This document shows positions 62,190 through 64,000 of a stretch of DNA of 64,000 nt, piece by piece (position 1 is the first letter of the stretch; the number at the start of each line of letters is the position of its first letter). The notes under the pieces are model-generated. The model was not told where the DNA came from. It saw only the letters and a list, made by a program, of their open reading frames with translations, and made no database searches. The DNA comes from Fervidobacterium changbaicum (GTDB lineage: Bacteria; Thermotogota; Thermotogae; Thermotogales; Fervidobacteriaceae): NCBI RefSeq assembly GCF_004117075.1, contig NZ_CP026721.1, positions 186,001-250,000 on the forward strand. Direction: 5' to 3'. The position numbers and the translations under genes were made by a program.

Positions 62190-63317
62190 ATGGGTATGGA
62201 AAACATTTCAAATGCCATTTCACCGATAGAAATGAGACACAGACTTCACATGTCGCCAGAGCTCGCGTTTAACGAGTACAAAACCCAAGAAATAATTATC
62301 AAAGAACTTGAAAAACTCGGAGTTAAGTACGAAAAGATCGCGAAAACAGGTCTAGTTGTCCTTATAGAACAATCTCCTGCGAAACCTTCGGTTCTCTACA
62401 GAGCCGATATGGATGCACTCCCGATAAGAGAAGAAACAGGCTGGGAATTTGCTTCAAAAAACGAAGGACTTATGCACGCGTGTGGTCATGATGTCCATAT
62501 GTCTGTGATGTACGGTGTAATTAAGAAGATTCTGGAAGAAAAAATAGAGGGAAACTACGTCTTCGTTTTCCAGCCTGCGGAAGAAACTATCGGAGGTGCA
62601 AAGTACGTCCTTGATGAATTAAGAGAAAAGTACAAAGTGAAGTGCGCAACAGCACTCCACGTTACTGATGAATACAAACTCGGAGAGTTTGCATCTACCA
62701 ATGGTACACTCTTTGCTTGCGCAATGGAAATTACCGCAAAATTCAAAGGAGTATCAGCCCACATCGCTCAAAAAGAGAAAGGTATAGATGCAATAAGAAA
62801 TGCCGTAGGATTTCTCTCTGAGTTCTACAACAACCCCATAGATGACTCAACTTTAGGCAGAAGGGTACTGGCAGGTTTTGGAAAAATGTTTGGTGGTAAT
62901 GTAAGAAACGCTGTTGCAGACTATGCACAGGTTGAGGGTTCTATACGTGGAGAAACACTTGAAATTGTCTTTGAGAATTTTCAAAAACTTACTAAAATGG
63001 TAGAAAAATACGGTGGAACATTGGAGAAGGGAAGTCTCTACCCACCCGTTGTCAATAACACCGTTATTTATGGTCTATTCAAAGACTTCGTTTCAAAAAA
63101 CTCGTACAAATTCATAGATTGTGGGATGAAATATACAGGTGAGGACTTCGGATTTTTCACGATGAAATATCCATCCTTGATGTTCTGGGCAGGTGTTAGG
63201 ACAGGGAACGAAGTAATAGGATTGCACCATCCTAAATTCTTGCCAGGTGACGAGGTTATTCCACACCTTGTCGACTTTATGGTAAAATGGTTAGTTGAAC
63301 TGTACAATGAATTTTGA
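62190..63317 (+). CDS. M20-family amidohydrolase (N-acyl amino acid / hippurate type)
   Basis: A 375-residue metal-dependent deacylase. RHRLHMSPELAFNEYKTQEII opens the family, followed by YRADMDALPIREETGW, the metal-binding HACGHDVHMSVMYG, FVFQPAEETIGGAKYVL with the catalytic Glu, and YTGEDFGFF plus GLHHPKF at the end. The insertion between is the dimerisation domain (CAMEITAKFKGVSAHIAQKEKGIDAI). Members release acyl groups from amino acids or peptides (for example N-acetyl-diaminopimelate or hippurate). ATG 62190 after GGAGAGGTG. Confidence 0.9.
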   Translation: MGMENISNAISPIEMRHRLHMSPELAFNEYKTQEIIIKELEKLGVKYEKIAKTGLVVLIEQSPAKPSVLYRADMDALPIREETGWEFASKNEGLMHACGHDVHMSVMYGVIKKILEEKIEGNYVFVFQPAEETIGGAKYVLDELREKYKVKCATALHVTDEYKLGEFASTNGTLFACAMEITAKFKGVSAHIAQKEKGIDAIRNAVGFLSEFYNNPIDDSTLGRRVLAGFGKMFGGNVRNAVADYAQVEGSIRGETLEIVFENFQKLTKMVEKYGGTLEKGSLYPPVVNNTVIYGLFKDFVSKNSYKFIDCGMKYTGEDFGFFTMKYPSLMFWAGVRTGNEVIGLHHPKFLPGDEVIPHLVDFMVKWLVELYNEF

Positions 63318-63380
63318 AAAGCAACCTGAATAGGAAAAATCGAAACTCTTAGAAACACCACTGAAAGGAAGGTGTCTGGT

Positions 63381-64000
63381 GTGATTGTATTCATGACCGA
63401 TTGGGGAAATTCACATTACGTTGGTATCTGCAAAGGCGTGATGCGACATATAACGGATGCAGAAATTGTGGACCTAACACACAACATCACTCCTTACAAT
63501 GTAAGAGAAGCTATGTATATCTTGGATAGAAGCGTCGACTACTTTCCTGAAAAGTCTGTTTTCCTTATTGTAGTCGACTATGGTGTTGGTACAGCTAGAA
63601 AAGCAATAGCAGTGGAAACTGAAAAGTACTATTTCGTTGCACCTGATAATGGTATCCTCACACTGGTTTTGGAAAGGCACCTACCAAGGAAGATCGTTGA
63701 TTTGGTAAACAAGAAATATCACTTTGGAAGCTCAAGAACATTCCACGGCCGTGATATCTTCTCACCTGCAGCTGCGTACATCACAAAAGGTATCTTCGAT
63801 GAATTAGGAACAAGGTTACCGAATTACGCCACCGTTCCTTACAGAAAGGCGCACATGAGTGCCACCGGTATCTTTGGGGAAGTGGCCTACTTTGACAGGT
63901 TTGGCAATATCGAAACCAACGTGCCTTTCTCCTGGGTTGCTCAGAAAGACCAAGTGAAATTGAGAATAGGCAACAAAACAGTTGCTGTCCCCGTTGTTGA
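63381..64000 (+). CDS. SAM hydroxide adenosyltransferase / DUF62 family protein (3' end beyond window)
   Basis: GTG 63381 with GGAAGGTG six bases upstream opens a frame that runs to the window edge without a stop (206 codons). It begins MIVFMTDWGNSHYVGICKGVM, the DUF62 opening (T-D-[FW]-G), then ITDAEIVDLTHNITPYNVREAMYIL, VFLIVVDYGVGTARKAIAVET, FVAPDNGILT and FHGRDIFSPAAAYI. The family cleaves S-adenosylmethionine to adenosine and methionine with hydroxide (related to fluorinase). It fits the SAM-cycle genes metK and ahcY in the window. Partial. Confidence 0.88.
   Translation, partial: MIVFMTDWGNSHYVGICKGVMRHITDAEIVDLTHNITPYNVREAMYILDRSVDYFPEKSVFLIVVDYGVGTARKAIAVETEKYYFVAPDNGILTLVLERHLPRKIVDLVNKKYHFGSSRTFHGRDIFSPAAAYITKGIFDELGTRLPNYATVPYRKAHMSATGIFGEVAYFDRFGNIETNVPFSWVAQKDQVKLRIGNKTVAVPVV

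Overview
The window looks like a chromosome segment from a thermophilic member of the Thermotogota, most likely Fervidobacterium or a close relative. This is inferred from gene content and protein style: an EF-P with a GRGSG tip, a Thermotoga-type adenosylhomocysteinase, small outer-membrane (toga) barrels, strong A+T bias with many GTG/TTG starts, and a complete amino-acid fermentation cluster. No database was searched. The genes are densely packed with frequent 1-8 bp overlaps, and most transcription units end in clear hairpin-plus-U-run terminators.

Layout. 1-3.2 kb (+): a DtxR-like regulator (cut by the window edge), a sugar epimerase, RarA with a probable CTG start, and a macro-domain protein. 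3.2-5.2 kb (-): a secreted SUMF1/FGE-like protein fused to a PDZ domain. 5.3-16.4 kb (+): a long division/housekeeping run with an FtsQ-like protein, FtsA, FtsZ, a PilB-type ATPase, an unknown single-pass protein, AhcY, RNase G, a uridine-kinase-like protein, a second DtxR-like protein and a DUF4911-like protein. 16.5-21.2 kb (+): an acetyltransferase, then PduO, histidine ammonia-lyase and a chemoreceptor. 21.2-27.7 kb (-): Hfq, HflX, an M23 peptidase, a small Cys protein, MetK, ribosomal protein S20 and an acidic protein. This run is interrupted by an IS110-family element on the + strand (about 24,657-26,019). 27.8-30.1 kb (+): a DUF2089 / bactofilin-like / membrane-protein operon. 30.2-33.1 kb (-): GuaB, tRNA-Gly(CCC) and an outer-membrane barrel. 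33.3-41.0 kb (-): aminotransferase, butyrate kinase, phosphotransacylase, a second butyrate kinase, a P-loop ATPase and a four-subunit 2-oxoacid:ferredoxin oxidoreductase. This reads as a pathway from branched-chain amino acids to acids plus ATP and reduced ferredoxin. 41.3-43.4 kb (+): class V aminotransferase and SerA (serine synthesis). 43.6-46.0 kb (+): Hsp20 under a CIRCE-type operator, a small barrel and a VWA lipoprotein. 46.1-54.3 kb (-): a 12-gene operon (ROK kinase, Skp, LptB, DUF2344, CheY-like, PP2C phosphatase, EF-P, Asp23, NusB, pilin-like, FolP, RsuA). 54.6-64 kb: DisA (+); DUF1015 protein, GlyA, an S1/P1-nuclease-like secreted protein, an esterase and an amber-interrupted small Cys gene (-); then an EF-hand protein, an M20 amidohydrolase and a SAM-hydrolase-family protein cut by the window end (+).

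The most interesting signal is the 5' non-coding end of the IS110 element. It can fold into two stem-bounded internal loops, like a bridge RNA. One loop strand is perfectly complementary over 11 nt to the DNA at the right insertion junction, and another matches the element's own right end over 6 nt. Removing the element rebuilds a plausible hflX 3' end. Second is an 80-codon gene at about 60.7-60.9 kb, broken only by one in-frame TAG.
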